A DNA stretch of 57,908 nucleotides from a virus. The notes under the pieces are model-generated. The model did no database searches, was not told the origin of the DNA, and worked only from the letters and a program-made list of their open reading frames with translations. This document shows, piece by piece, positions 41,404 through 51,476 of this stretch. Numbering within the stretch: the stretch's first letter is position 1; the number at the start of each line of letters is the position of its first letter. The stretch covers positions 1 to 57,908 of IMG/VR virus record IMGVR_UViG_3300033148_002172, one strand, 5' to 3'. A program made the position numbers and the translations under genes.

Positions 41404-44400
41404 AGCCGGTATATGGGGAGCAGAGGAAACAGGAGCTATCAGTGAGGAATCGGGAAACACTCTTAGGGGTATTACAGACTTTGCTGCCGGTATGGGAGTA
41501 GCTCTTAATGATCCCGACATACTCACTTTAGTTACGGGAGGCGTCGGGAAGCTGACAAAGCTAAAGGCACTAGGCAGGGTAGGGGACGCTATGGGGGTCT
41601 CTGCTGCGGCTAAAGCGGCCACCAAAGAAAAAGACTATGTGGCGGCAGCAGACGAGCTTATGACAATAATAAGCACCCCGAAGACTACAGATAAAGAGCT
41701 AATAGCAGCAACTACGGACGCTCTTAGGAAATTCAGTCCCATTGACAGAATAAATATAACTAATGCCGTCAAGCTCAAACTAGCGTCAGATCCAAAACTG
41801 TCTGAAATCTCTAAGCAAGTCTTAGACCAAGCCATTAAGCATGGAGGAAAGCCTATAGAGAACAAGGCCCCCAGTGCGCAGGTACTAAAAGGAGAGACAG
41901 TGGCGCAGCGAGCTACTGAGAAACCGGGTATTAGTAGGGGAGCGGTGGCTAGGGGAGAAACAAAAATGCTAAAAAAGGGGGCAAAGCAAGTAAAAAAACT
42001 TAGAAAGCAGGGAAGACCCCAGGCGGCGAAAACGCTAGCCAAGGCTATGGCTAGCTACAGAACTCTCCAGCTAACTAACCTGTCTAAAGCTACCATCCTA
42101 GCAGACTTAGTGGGACAAAAAAGAGCCATAGGCATACTTAGAGGCATAACTAGAGCGTCTAGAAAGGCACCAACTAAGACCGTACAGCAAATGCAGCTAG
42201 AGCTTGGTCAGGTTACTAAGGCATTACAGGAAGCAAGACAGAAGATGTTTAAGGCTTTCGATGAGACCGCAGTGCCTAGAGGAACAAGAAAAGGGGATAG
42301 GCCCGCTACTAAGCTCTACGCTGAGGCAGAGGCGGCATACGAGTCGGCCATGGCAAAGTGGCACAACCTATCTATGGAACTATCTACGGCCATGTCAGAC
42401 GACGCGGAAAAGTTCTTAGATACCTTAATAGTGCGGGCGAATAAGCAGCTAAAAGCGTCGAACAAAAGATTAGCTGCTAGAACTAAAGCTATAGATGGCC
42501 TGGGGCATAAGTTTAGAGTAAACCCAAAAGAGCACGCAAAGATCGTAAAAGCCGTAGTGGAGAGCGCACCTAAGCAAATGCAGGGGAAGATCGTATCATC
42601 TGCGCTAGCTGTTACACTTAGAGATATGGGCACAGTGTTTGGAAAGCTGTCAGCCTTTGCAGAGGAGACGCGGCCCGGAGGAATTACCGGGTCTTTGAGC
42701 AAGACTATGGATGAGTACGAGAAACTAGCTGACGATACTTGGTTTAGGCCCGATATTGTAGACTTGGCTTCAAAAGCTGCAGGAGACATACGACCCGTAG
42801 GCATAAAGGGTATGAACGCGGAGCAGTTCGGGGAGAAGCTAAAACAAATCAAGACCGCAAGAAAGGCCGCAGAGTTCATAGCTGAAAACGCAGAGGACGA
42901 ATCTTATAGAGAGATAGCTAAAAGGATACTGGATGAGATACCGGACAATGTGCTTATACATGTAGTAGATGAGACTCTCCAGCCTAGCGCCCTAGTAGAG
43001 GCCGGACAAGCATATCCCTCTACGGCACTTAATGAGCTTGCCGGTGGCTGGGCGAGCGGGCTGCACCAAATCCGTGGGGGTAAAAGCGTCTCTGTTCTTA
43101 TTAGGGGTATGAATACGTCGGATGGTAGAACGGCGCAGACAGTCCTGCATGAGCTTCTACATGTAGCAACTCATGCTAAAATAAGGGAGTCGCGTAAGCT
43201 ACCTGGCAGCCCGGAGTATAAGGCAATATTTAAGGAGTTAAATGCCATAAACGATGCAGTAGTTAAAGATCTTAACGCTAAACTAAAAGCCGGAACTAAC
43301 ACAGCCACAGAAGCCTTCTGGGGTAGAGAAATAACAGGAAACCCCGATGAAATAGTAGCATGGGGTTTCACAAACCCGGAATTTAGAGACTTCTTAAAGA
43401 CGATAAAGATGCCGGGAGAGCTAGACCAAAGTGCCTGGAGTAAGTTCGTAGCGAGCATAGCTAGGATTTTGGGGTTAGGTGTACTCACACCAACAAAAGA
43501 AGGAAAGGTAGGACTAGAAGGCAAAACAGCCTTAGATAGTCTACTAAAGGCGGTAGATGACCTGATAGATTTACCGGCACCCGCACCTAAGGCCCCAACT
43601 AAGGCCCCAACTAAGGCCGCAACTAAGGCACCAGCGCGAGCTATACCTATAGAAGCGGCGGTTAAGATGTGGGGTCTACCTACCAGCCGAACGGGATCCC
43701 CCAAACGAGACTATAGAATGGGTATAGAGGATATAGCCTACGAGGATCCCGGTGAGGCATTTAGTGTAGTGGCCAATGTCGTAAGGCGTAGAGGAAGGCC
43801 GGTGCGCGAACCCGGTGCGCCGCACAACAAGTTTTATGGTGGTTACTTCTTCGTCAGGCCAAGAAGCAAAGATCACCTGCGCAGCCTGGGCAGCAGATTC
43901 TCACACATTAATAACCCTACAAATCTCCCTGTTTACACAGTAGGCACTCACTTTCTTGAGGAAATCCCGGAGGTGCCTGTGATGGCTCATATAAAGGAGG
44001 CGTTAACCTTCCTTACTAAAAGACATCCAAAAGGGTTTATACTAGGTAGTAACCTCAAGGATGCGCAAAGGTGGAGATATCCACCCAGTATTACGGTAGT
44101 AAACGGTAAGATAGTAGACGAAGTAGACGAAGTAGGCAAAGTAGCATCCGACAGGCATTTAACCTCTTTAGCCTCGGACGCTAGGGGCGGGGTGCCTGCT
44201 GGTTTTGCATCTGGGTTTGAGGGTACCAGTGACGCCGCGCTCGCCGACGAACTCTATAGAATGGATGGTATACAGGGTACACCGATGATCGATCTAATGT
44301 GGAGGTTGCAACACCGCATAGAAGATCCCGTTCTTGCAGCAGTCTTCTGGAAACTACGAAAAAGCCCCCAATTAGAGCATGGTAAGGGTGCGATGAGTAG

Positions 44401-47400
44401 AGTATATATAGTAACTGATGAGATGCTGGAAGATCTGGGTGGATTGCATGATGATGCCGCTGTCAGGGATATCCGCTGGATGGCCGAAAATTATTCTGGC
44501 GTGGCAGGAGCGGCTACTTATAGAAAACGCTGGACGAAAGCTTCGGATATCCTGGAACAAGTAGTCAACATTCCAAAGACTCTAAAGGAAGACGCCGCAT
44601 GGCTGCAGCGCGAGCTGAGGAACCCTTCAATTTTGGATGTCATTGGGAAGTACGCACACAAAGCGGAAGTTAATATGCTTGAAGAGGCTTTTGATGACTT
44701 GCATGATGTTTATAGCCGAACAATCGGACATCCCGACCTGTTCATCGGTTCGATTGGGCGAAAGGCGTTTTATGAGAACGCATTTGAATCCCTTCTGGAA
44801 AAGATTGGAGATTTTAAACAAAATCCTGGATATAGATCAATCCAAGAGATAAATGAAGGACTAATAACAAAGATAGCAACGGAGCTAAGAACTGACCTGC
44901 TTGACTCCAATCCCCTTTCTAAACTCTTGGGGAGAAAGGGCATATTCCTTAATGCGCTATCTACCGGTCCTGATGGAGAGAAATTACCCGACTGGCTCGC
45001 ATATAAAGGTATGAACGCAGAAACAATAGTTCACGAGATTCTGCACTCAGTTACTATGGAGCAGATAGGAATTGCCGCCAATATGGGGAAGGGGTTAAAA
45101 AAGAGCACCCCTTTAGGTAAAGCATATACAAGGCTTCATAGAGTAGGCTCCGATGTGCTGCGTAATATCCCCCGGCTAGCAGACAAATACATAAAAAGAG
45201 CCGCTAAATTAACCGAAGAGTATGACAAAATAGTGGATGCGTGGCTGAAGGCAGAGGAGAGGGTTTTGTCCGGTCCTGATATGAGTAAGGTCCCCTTCAT
45301 AAAAAGCCAAGACGGACGCGCTGCGCTGCAGGCTAAAGCAGATGCTCTAGCAAAACAGATGGATGATTGGCAAAAGCTGCACCCTCAGAGGCTGGAAGAT
45401 GCCTTTATATTGCAAAAAGAGGCCTTGTGGTTACATGGCATGACGCGCCGCCTCAAAAGCGACGACGGCACTCTGAGTGTACATGAGTTAGTAGCTTACG
45501 GAATGTCCCACAAAAAATTTATGGAGCTTTTAAAAGATGTAAAACTCCCCGGTGCCCAAGGTAAGGTAAGTCTATGGACGGCTTTTGTACACTCTATAGC
45601 ACAAGTTCTAGGTATGCGGAAGGGGGAGTCAGCCCTTTCCGAGCTTCTTAGTGCTGCCGAAGAGGTTATGGACACATCTCTATCTGATGCGCTGCTACAG
45701 GCGGGACCGGATATAGCGGGGAAATACATTAGAGGAGAGCTAAATCTAAGTCAGACGTTAAAGATGACCCACGGAGGCGGGGGAGGCAGAGGAGGTATAG
45801 GAGACGCTGCACGAGGTATGGGTGAGGAGGTATCTAAAGGATTCTCTAGGTCCGAAGAGATCTACTTGGTGAGACAGCTATCCTTAATGAGTGGGTGGAC
45901 CGCCAACAATGACGGCGAATTAATGAAAACGTGGCTGGCCGTACAGAAGGATCTGAAAAATATGTGGGACCCCGCTCAAGCCATCCTGGGTCCTGCTTCT
46001 GAGAAGATACAACAAATCGGGGTAGCTATCTTTTCTCAAATTAAGGTGATGCAAAAAGACCTAGTAAAGAGGGTAGATACGGAGGCTATACGCAAGGGAC
46101 AAGCTGCTATTAAAGAAGCACAAAAGGCTGGAAAGTTTGCAGGATTAGACCCAGAGGAGGCCTTAAAAAAGAAGAGGAAGATTAAGAAAGATGCAGAGGC
46201 GGCAGTATTCTCGGAATACATAGGAGGAGATAAAGATGGAGTAATAAAGTCCATCAACGGAAGCATAATAAATACTATGTTTGCCGGTAAATCCTTGTGG
46301 ACACAAGCTAAGCCTATGCTTAGGGCTGGCCTAAACCGGGGTAAAAAGGGCGCACATAGCATGCCCTTTAAAACCCTGGCTAAAATGTGGTTCGGTGGCC
46401 AGTATAGAAACGAGGGGGAGCTTGGTGCCCTTTATACACAGGTAGAAAACCTTTTACTGTACGGGCACAAAGGCGGCAAGGCGGGCCTGGAGAAAAAGCT
46501 GGAGGTGACATTAACAAAAGAAGAGGCTTTACACATAGGGGCTGCTCTAAAATGGGAGGATTTCTCTGAAGAGGTAAGAAATATAACCAAAAATCAATTT
46601 AATATAGCAGGCATGGGAGAGGTAGAGTCTTCTCCCAAGAAGGCTCAGGCTTTCGCAGCACAGGCCGTAACTCAAATGGCGCTCCTAAACCATGCCTCTA
46701 CTAGAGTAATGAAAGAGTTGGCGGATTTCCCAGAAGACGCAATAATTGCCGCAACTAGGCTAGTGTCAGGACATTCCCAAGACCCCGGCACGGATATAGC
46801 TAAAGCCTTTGATGTGTTAAATAGGCTTAAAATGCCCGCTTTTGTTAGGGAGGCAAAAAACGAGGCAGATACCTATCTTAAAATAGGGCTTGAAATGTAT
46901 GCCGATCCCTCTGGAGATTTCAAAGCATTTATACCTAGACAGTGGATGGATGAGACACTCAAGAGGTTATCCAAGGTAGAGAAGGTTGCGGCAGAGGCAC
47001 ACTTCAGTGCTAAAAGCCCCGGAATTAAAAAAAGCATAGCAACTATTCAAGGTTTTTACAGACTTTGGCAGACCTCTATCCTTACGGGAGCGTTTCTACC
47101 TAGACCCGCTTATTGGACTAACATCTATATAGGGAACGTATCTCAGCTAATAGGAGAGGGAAGGTTTGCAGAGGCGGCAACCATGGCGGCATCTCCAGTC
47201 AGAGACATCATATGGGCGTCCCAAAGGCTGGCATCCCACACACGCCTGGGTAAGTATGTAGATGCCACCCTAGACCATGTAGCTACTAAGTATGGCACAG
47301 ACCACCCACTAGCATCCCTAACTAACGCTTTACTCAATAAAAACATTAGTCAAGTGCTGGATCCCCGGTTGGCGGATGACTCGGCAAGAATAGCAGGAAC

Positions 47401-48793
47401 TGCTTACACCATGGGAGACATACGAAGGATGGCCCTAGATCAGGGGGTGCTTACTTCTTTTGTGTCTAAGTCCGGCTTAGCGAACATGGTACAGAGAGCA
47501 GATATAGGAAAGCGGCAAGCGTTTGTGGATAAAATACAAGCGCCTATGCAGCAGTGGGCAGAGTTTGCAGATGTTCTGGAGCAGAGACAGAGGATTGGGT
47601 TATTCACTGACCTAGTAATCAATAGAGGAGTAGACCCAGAGGAAGCGGGGAGAATAGTAAGGGAAGCCTTATACGACTGGGAATACCCCATGACCCACTA
47701 CGAGGCCAAACTAGCGAAAAACATTTTCATGTTCTACAACTTCCATCGAAGGGCCATGGGCCAGGGTATGAGGATTCTTTTAGACCCCTTCGTTAAAGGG
47801 CAAGATGATAGCTTTAGTGATGTAGTACTGAAGTCTTCGCCTGTACTAGCGACTATGGCGGGCAAAAGGGCCTACAAGACTTCTTATGTGATGGCCATGG
47901 AGGAAATGCTCCACCAGAGCAGGCAAGCCATGATAACGCCTGGAGAGGTACAGAGGGATGGTAGCGTTGAAGGCGGTACAGATCCCGCGTACCCTTGGTG
48001 GAGCTGGAAAGCCACAAATAAGGTGTTCCTACCTAACACACCCATGAGTGCAGATAGAGGGGCTAACTACACAAACAGTGTAGGTAAGGAGAGAAAGGAT
48101 CCCGGCATTACTCATAAGGTGATGACCATGCCGTCTTTCACACCTATAGAAATGATAAACAACTGGGCAGACATTATAGGAGTCCTGGCGGCCTACGGGG
48201 TCTCTTGGCTAGAGGCTTCAGGAAATATCATACGCGGTAAGGGGCTATCTGAGGGGGTAGGATATAGGGATGTAGGAAATACCCTAGCTAAACATGCGAT
48301 AGCCATGGGGGGACCGGTATCTGAGCATGCTCTAGAAGGAGTAGCAGATGAGTATCTAAATGGAGGTAGAGAGTCCTATCAGCAGTCTGGCTACGCTGTG
48401 AAGAGGCGTTCAGACAAACTAATTTTGCAGGGGCTTAATGCTATTCCGGGGCTTTCGGAGATGATGGGTGAGGATTCTGGCCTTATCTGGCGTGACCGGG
48501 AGAAAGAAGGAGATGCTTGGAGAACGGATGCAAAAACAATGGCGCTCCTAAAAGTTATACCAGGACTGGCTAACGAGATTAACACCTACTACGGGCCGTT
48601 GTTAGAGAACAATGCAGAAGGGGGAGAGATCTCAGAGGGGATAAAAGATACCGTCTTAGGCATACTAGGCTTTAAAACGTATAGGTATAGCCCCGAAAAG
48701 GTTAGGAAGGACGACATGTATAAACTAAAGAAAAAGTTTTCTCGTAAGAGGCGAGAGGAGGAACGGGAGAGTGGCACTAAGAAGAAGCGGTAG
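41390..48793 (+). CDS. giant virion-associated protein with two zincin-like metallopeptidase domains, 2467 aa
   Basis: The largest gene here. Residues 587-591 are HELLH followed by HVATHA-like sequence, with a downstream Glu in DEIVAWGF (E654). Residues 1215-1219 are HEILH, with HELVAYG downstream (E1366). The two regions also share an ending pattern (FRDFLKTIKMPG...WSKFVASIARILGL versus FMELLKDVKLPG...WTAFVHSIAQVLGM), so the domain was duplicated. Basic coiled coils fill the N-terminal 500 residues. Around 1888-1920, RLWQTSILTGAFLPRPAYWT and IGNVSQLI match a segment common in very large phage polyvalent proteins. It is probably ejected with the DNA. The start is a GTG after a TAG with a poor site. 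Confidence 0.8.
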   Translation: MVAIRAGIWGAEETGAISEESGNTLRGITDFAAGMGVALNDPDILTLVTGGVGKLTKLKALGRVGDAMGVSAAAKAATKEKDYVAAADELMTIISTPKTTDKELIAATTDALRKFSPIDRINITNAVKLKLASDPKLSEISKQVLDQAIKHGGKPIENKAPSAQVLKGETVAQRATEKPGISRGAVARGETKMLKKGAKQVKKLRKQGRPQAAKTLAKAMASYRTLQLTNLSKATILADLVGQKRAIGILRGITRASRKAPTKTVQQMQLELGQVTKALQEARQKMFKAFDETAVPRGTRKGDRPATKLYAEAEAAYESAMAKWHNLSMELSTAMSDDAEKFLDTLIVRANKQLKASNKRLAARTKAIDGLGHKFRVNPKEHAKIVKAVVESAPKQMQGKIVSSALAVTLRDMGTVFGKLSAFAEETRPGGITGSLSKTMDEYEKLADDTWFRPDIVDLASKAAGDIRPVGIKGMNAEQFGEKLKQIKTARKAAEFIAENAEDESYREIAKRILDEIPDNVLIHVVDETLQPSALVEAGQAYPSTALNELAGGWASGLHQIRGGKSVSVLIRGMNTSDGRTAQTVLHELLHVATHAKIRESRKLPGSPEYKAIFKELNAINDAVVKDLNAKLKAGTNTATEAFWGREITGNPDEIVAWGFTNPEFRDFLKTIKMPGELDQSAWSKFVASIARILGLGVLTPTKEGKVGLEGKTALDSLLKAVDDLIDLPAPAPKAPTKAPTKAATKAPARAIPIEAAVKMWGLPTSRTGSPKRDYRMGIEDIAYEDPGEAFSVVANVVRRRGRPVREPGAPHNKFYGGYFFVRPRSKDHLRSLGSRFSHINNPTNLPVYTVGTHFLEEIPEVPVMAHIKEALTFLTKRHPKGFILGSNLKDAQRWRYPPSITVVNGKIVDEVDEVGKVASDRHLTSLASDARGGVPAGFASGFEGTSDAALADELYRMDGIQGTPMIDLMWRLQHRIEDPVLAAVFWKLRKSPQLEHGKGAMSRVYIVTDEMLEDLGGLHDDAAVRDIRWMAENYSGVAGAATYRKRWTKASDILEQVVNIPKTLKEDAAWLQRELRNPSILDVIGKYAHKAEVNMLEEAFDDLHDVYSRTIGHPDLFIGSIGRKAFYENAFESLLEKIGDFKQNPGYRSIQEINEGLITKIATELRTDLLDSNPLSKLLGRKGIFLNALSTGPDGEKLPDWLAYKGMNAETIVHEILHSVTMEQIGIAANMGKGLKKSTPLGKAYTRLHRVGSDVLRNIPRLADKYIKRAAKLTEEYDKIVDAWLKAEERVLSGPDMSKVPFIKSQDGRAALQAKADALAKQMDDWQKLHPQRLEDAFILQKEALWLHGMTRRLKSDDGTLSVHELVAYGMSHKKFMELLKDVKLPGAQGKVSLWTAFVHSIAQVLGMRKGESALSELLSAAEEVMDTSLSDALLQAGPDIAGKYIRGELNLSQTLKMTHGGGGGRGGIGDAARGMGEEVSKGFSRSEEIYLVRQLSLMSGWTANNDGELMKTWLAVQKDLKNMWDPAQAILGPASEKIQQIGVAIFSQIKVMQKDLVKRVDTEAIRKGQAAIKEAQKAGKFAGLDPEEALKKKRKIKKDAEAAVFSEYIGGDKDGVIKSINGSIINTMFAGKSLWTQAKPMLRAGLNRGKKGAHSMPFKTLAKMWFGGQYRNEGELGALYTQVENLLLYGHKGGKAGLEKKLEVTLTKEEALHIGAALKWEDFSEEVRNITKNQFNIAGMGEVESSPKKAQAFAAQAVTQMALLNHASTRVMKELADFPEDAIIAATRLVSGHSQDPGTDIAKAFDVLNRLKMPAFVREAKNEADTYLKIGLEMYADPSGDFKAFIPRQWMDETLKRLSKVEKVAAEAHFSAKSPGIKKSIATIQGFYRLWQTSILTGAFLPRPAYWTNIYIGNVSQLIGEGRFAEAATMAASPVRDIIWASQRLASHTRLGKYVDATLDHVATKYGTDHPLASLTNALLNKNISQVLDPRLADDSARIAGTAYTMGDIRRMALDQGVLTSFVSKSGLANMVQRADIGKRQAFVDKIQAPMQQWAEFADVLEQRQRIGLFTDLVINRGVDPEEAGRIVREALYDWEYPMTHYEAKLAKNIFMFYNFHRRAMGQGMRILLDPFVKGQDDSFSDVVLKSSPVLATMAGKRAYKTSYVMAMEEMLHQSRQAMITPGEVQRDGSVEGGTDPAYPWWSWKATNKVFLPNTPMSADRGANYTNSVGKERKDPGITHKVMTMPSFTPIEMINNWADIIGVLAAYGVSWLEASGNIIRGKGLSEGVGYRDVGNTLAKHAIAMGGPVSEHALEGVADEYLNGGRESYQQSGYAVKRRSDKLILQGLNAIPGLSEMMGEDSGLIWRDREKEGDAWRTDAKTMALLKVIPGLANEINTYYGPLLENNAEGGEISEGIKDTVLGILGFKTYRYSPEKVRKDDMYKLKKKFSRKRREEERESGTKKKR

Positions 48794-48885
48794 CTTGCTC
48801 TTGAAGTCCTTACATGTTAGAGACCTATTACCCGGTTAACTACCGGCCCGTCCAAATACCTGGGCGGCGATGAACAGGTGAAATT
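48794..48885 (+). other. short leader with dyads before the second decoration-like gene
   Basis: A 92-base gap with dyads CCGGTTAACTACCGG and GCCC/GGGC near 48833-48866. No gene, and no convincing promoter or T-tract terminator is visible. Confidence 0.4.
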
Positions 48886-49350
48886 ATGGCTATTAAGTCA
48901 AGACGTATTGGTGAACAGGTAGACCGCAACACACTCGGTCGTATCCGTGTCCTTAACAACTCCGGTGTGGCTATTGCTAAAGGGGACATCCTTTCTGTTA
49001 CGGGGTCCTCGGCAAGCGGTGGACACTTAACCGTGATTAAGGCTGACGCCGACTTCAATGCGGGCGTTAGGTGCGATGGAATGAAGCTCGTTGCAGACCA
49101 CGATATTGCTACCGGAAGTACCGGCATTGTGGTGGAGTGGGCTATTGTAGACGGCAACACTAACGGCATGGCCGTTGGGGAAGAACTGTATTTAGGTAAT
49201 GGCGTCGGTGCCGGAGGTTGGGTACAGGTGGGGGGCAAAATGGCAGCAGGGGCTACCAATTACACGGCCATTGTAGGGCAGGTGCTTACTGCGGCTGTTG
49301 CCGGTAAAGTTCTCTTAGCTCCACAGAAGTGGCGCGAGATCGCCACTTAG
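48886..49350 (+). CDS. DUF2190-like decoration/head protein (putative), 154 aa
   Basis: Small, beta-rich protein with VLNNSGVAIAKGDILSVTGS, HLTVIKADADFNAGVRCDGM and AAVAGKVLLAPQKW, the style of capsid decoration or head-fibre proteins. Codon choice (Arg mostly CGT) resembles the capsid and first decoration genes and contrasts with its neighbours, suggesting high expression. Confidence 0.65.
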   Translation: MAIKSRRIGEQVDRNTLGRIRVLNNSGVAIAKGDILSVTGSSASGGHLTVIKADADFNAGVRCDGMKLVADHDIATGSTGIVVEWAIVDGNTNGMAVGEELYLGNGVGAGGWVQVGGKMAAGATNYTAIVGQVLTAAVAGKVLLAPQKWREIAT

Positions 49351-49359
49351 GAGGTAGCT

Positions 49360-50367
49360 ATGGCGGATTACCCTGGAAAACAATATGTGGACCGTATAGG
49401 GGATGCCGCTGACTCTGCTATTAAGTGGGCGAAAGATAAGGTTAACGTGCCCGACGACGCTAAAGGGTTTGAAGATTATTTACTGAACACTAGATCTTCC
49501 CCCGATGATGAGCCGTGGGGTAACCCCTATTTTAAAGAAGACCCAGAAAGACCAGGGGATATAGTATCCTCTGACGAGGATTATGATGGGCGTTATGACC
49601 ATATCTATGAACCTAATGCACCGATTCCACCACCGCATGGAAAATGGGAAAGGTCTTACGCCCCTCCATCTAGCGGCGATGTAGCCAGGATGGACCAGGC
49701 GAAACTTAAAGGTTTCGCAGATAACGTAAAGGACCTGAATCCCTTCAGCCCGGTAAAAAATATAAAAACTCGGCGAGCTATAGCCGAAGACCTGAATATG
49801 AATCCCTACGATGTAGGTAGCTTACCTAGAGCAGCTATTAGAGAACTAGTGAGACAATACGGTCCCAGCGCAAGACCTTACCCAGGAGATAGCCAGCTCA
49901 AGTTCCAGAGAGGGTGGGCTGCTGATGGCTCGCCTAAAATGCAGGAATTTGACCACTCGGAGAAACAGAAAGCTAGAGAAGAGTGGGACTACGATAAAAT
50001 GATGGAGAACCATGCAGAGGGGGTTAGGTTAAATACAGATGCAGATCGCCTAGAGGCTCGCCATCACGCTAATTACAGGGGCGAACCAGCACACGGTCGG
50101 CAGCGATCTTCCCTCCCACACCTACTGCATGGGATGTCGGGATTTGAGAAACAGTTGGACACAGGCGACGGAGATGGCGTAACTGACAGCGAGGCGAGAA
50201 GTATACGATACAAAGACGATTACTGGGATGAGAAGCAACCTCCCTGGCCAGCACCTAAGTCTTATGAAGATGAGCTGCTCAGCTCGATGCAGGAAGATAA
50301 TGAGCTGCTAGCTATAGAGGCAGGTATGGGGCGGTCAGATAAAGACTTTAGAGTGGAGCGTGACTAG
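49360..50367 (+). CDS. hypothetical protein with calcium-loop-like motif, 335 aa
   Basis: A hydrophilic protein with many Asp, Pro and Tyr. Near residue 270 it has DTGDGDGVTDSE, like an EF-hand or dockerin-type calcium loop. No other domain is recognised. AGGAGG precedes the ATG. The stop overlaps the next GTG, and the junction sequence is repeated at the end of the next gene. Confidence 0.65.
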   Translation: MADYPGKQYVDRIGDAADSAIKWAKDKVNVPDDAKGFEDYLLNTRSSPDDEPWGNPYFKEDPERPGDIVSSDEDYDGRYDHIYEPNAPIPPPHGKWERSYAPPSSGDVARMDQAKLKGFADNVKDLNPFSPVKNIKTRRAIAEDLNMNPYDVGSLPRAAIRELVRQYGPSARPYPGDSQLKFQRGWAADGSPKMQEFDHSEKQKAREEWDYDKMMENHAEGVRLNTDADRLEARHHANYRGEPAHGRQRSSLPHLLHGMSGFEKQLDTGDGDGVTDSEARSIRYKDDYWDEKQPPWPAPKSYEDELLSSMQEDNELLAIEAGMGRSDKDFRVERD

Positions 50368-50792
50368 TGGACGACGACTACAGATATAGCCGGGACGAGG
50401 CAGCCAAAAACGCAATACTCGGAGAGCTACTTGAGACACACAAGGGAGTACCATTCGTTGATCGCATATTAGCTCCCAATAGATATCCTATTAGGCAGAA
50501 CCCAGACGGAAGCACCTCAACCCACCTCCTAAGTACAATAGGAGGAGGACCAGGAGAACCGCTGCATGTGGCTCCTTCTCTGCAGTTGATTGACGGAAAA
50601 TGGGTGGAGGGAGATCCTTGGGATGCAGTCAAGCGGAAAAATTCTATTCTCTTTCCAAGCACTCCAGAGGGGAGAAAAAGCGCAGAGGATCTTGCTGGAG
50701 GCTCTTGGAAAACCCTTCCGTCTGTTAAAAGAGCGGCAGGAGACCGAGGCCTTCTACAGAATCCTATGCCCCCCAAACCGGAGCGTGACTAG
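50367..50792 (+). CDS. conserved virion-type protein, 141 aa (GTG start)
   Basis: Contains FVDRILAPNRYPIRQNPDGS, STHLLSTIGGG, DAVKRKNSILFPSTPEGRKS and GGSWK. This series (NPDGSxSTH...F.t...A...GGWK) is a domain I recognise from tails and internal proteins of many phages, of unknown function. Starts at GTG overlapping the previous TAG. Confidence 0.7.
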   Translation: MDDDYRYSRDEAAKNAILGELLETHKGVPFVDRILAPNRYPIRQNPDGSTSTHLLSTIGGGPGEPLHVAPSLQLIDGKWVEGDPWDAVKRKNSILFPSTPEGRKSAEDLAGGSWKTLPSVKRAAGDRGLLQNPMPPKPERD

Positions 50793-51025
50793 TGGACGAA
50801 GTAAGTTTCACAACCCTGCTACTTGAGCTAGCTGAGAGTAGTGGTACCTGGAAAGCCCTGGCCATCGGCTGTTTGGTGTTAGCGTGGCGATGGTGGAAGA
50901 GTATGCAGAAGCACCTATGTCAGGCTATACCAGATGCTTTGGCTATCGGAAGAAAGGTAGCTGACGACGGTATAGATGTACGTCTTAGAGTGCATATGTG
51001 TGATGAGGAGGAAGAAGGGGAGTAG
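50792..51025 (+). CDS. small membrane protein, 77 aa (GTG start)
   Basis: One transmembrane-like helix (WKALAIGCLVLAWRWW), then an acidic C-terminus (CDEEEEGE). It follows a junction identical to that before the 50367 gene. A holin or other membrane role is possible but not shown. Confidence 0.6.
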   Translation: MDEVSFTTLLLELAESSGTWKALAIGCLVLAWRWWKSMQKHLCQAIPDALAIGRKVADDGIDVRLRVHMCDEEEEGE

Positions 51026-51093
51026 AGTAGCGGAACCTAGCCCAGCGTGTTATGGTCAACTTAATACACACACGCACTATACAGGAGACTTTT

Positions 51094-51468
51094 ATGATGT
51101 TTGCTCAGATTATAACATCCGTTATGCGCCTACTTTTTCCTAAAGCCCCTGCTTGGATTGCACAGCTCGTATCTTTAGCTTTACCTGCCACTATTGAAAT
51201 GGTTAGGGAGCTTAACGAGATTAAGATGGAAGGCAGCCTAAAGTTTAATATGGCGGTATCCGAGATTTCGGAGCTACTAGACGACGCCTTTGATGATTTA
51301 CCAGAGTGGTCCGAGCTTTCAGAAGAGCAGCGAGATAGGATTATTGGAGGCTTAGTAGAGCTTGCAGTATTCCTAGAAGGCCTAGTAGGTAAGATGGGCA
51401 AGAAAGAAACCCTTAGGTCTGCTAGGGGTGTTATGCGCTCTCTGCGTCGATCTGCCCGTAGTAACTAG
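51094..51468 (+). CDS. possible membrane-associated or holin-like protein, 124 aa
   Basis: The ATG at 51094 has AGGAG six bases upstream. The first 35 residues are hydrophobic (MMFAQIITSVMRLLFPKAPA; IAQLVSLALPATIEM), followed by acidic helices and a basic tail (MRSLRRSARSN). This layout could fit a phage holin, but one clear span only is seen. Function unsure. Confidence 0.55.
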   Translation: MMFAQIITSVMRLLFPKAPAWIAQLVSLALPATIEMVRELNEIKMEGSLKFNMAVSEISELLDDAFDDLPEWSELSEEQRDRIIGGLVELAVFLEGLVGKMGKKETLRSARGVMRSLRRSARSN

Positions 51469-51476
51469 GAGACCCC

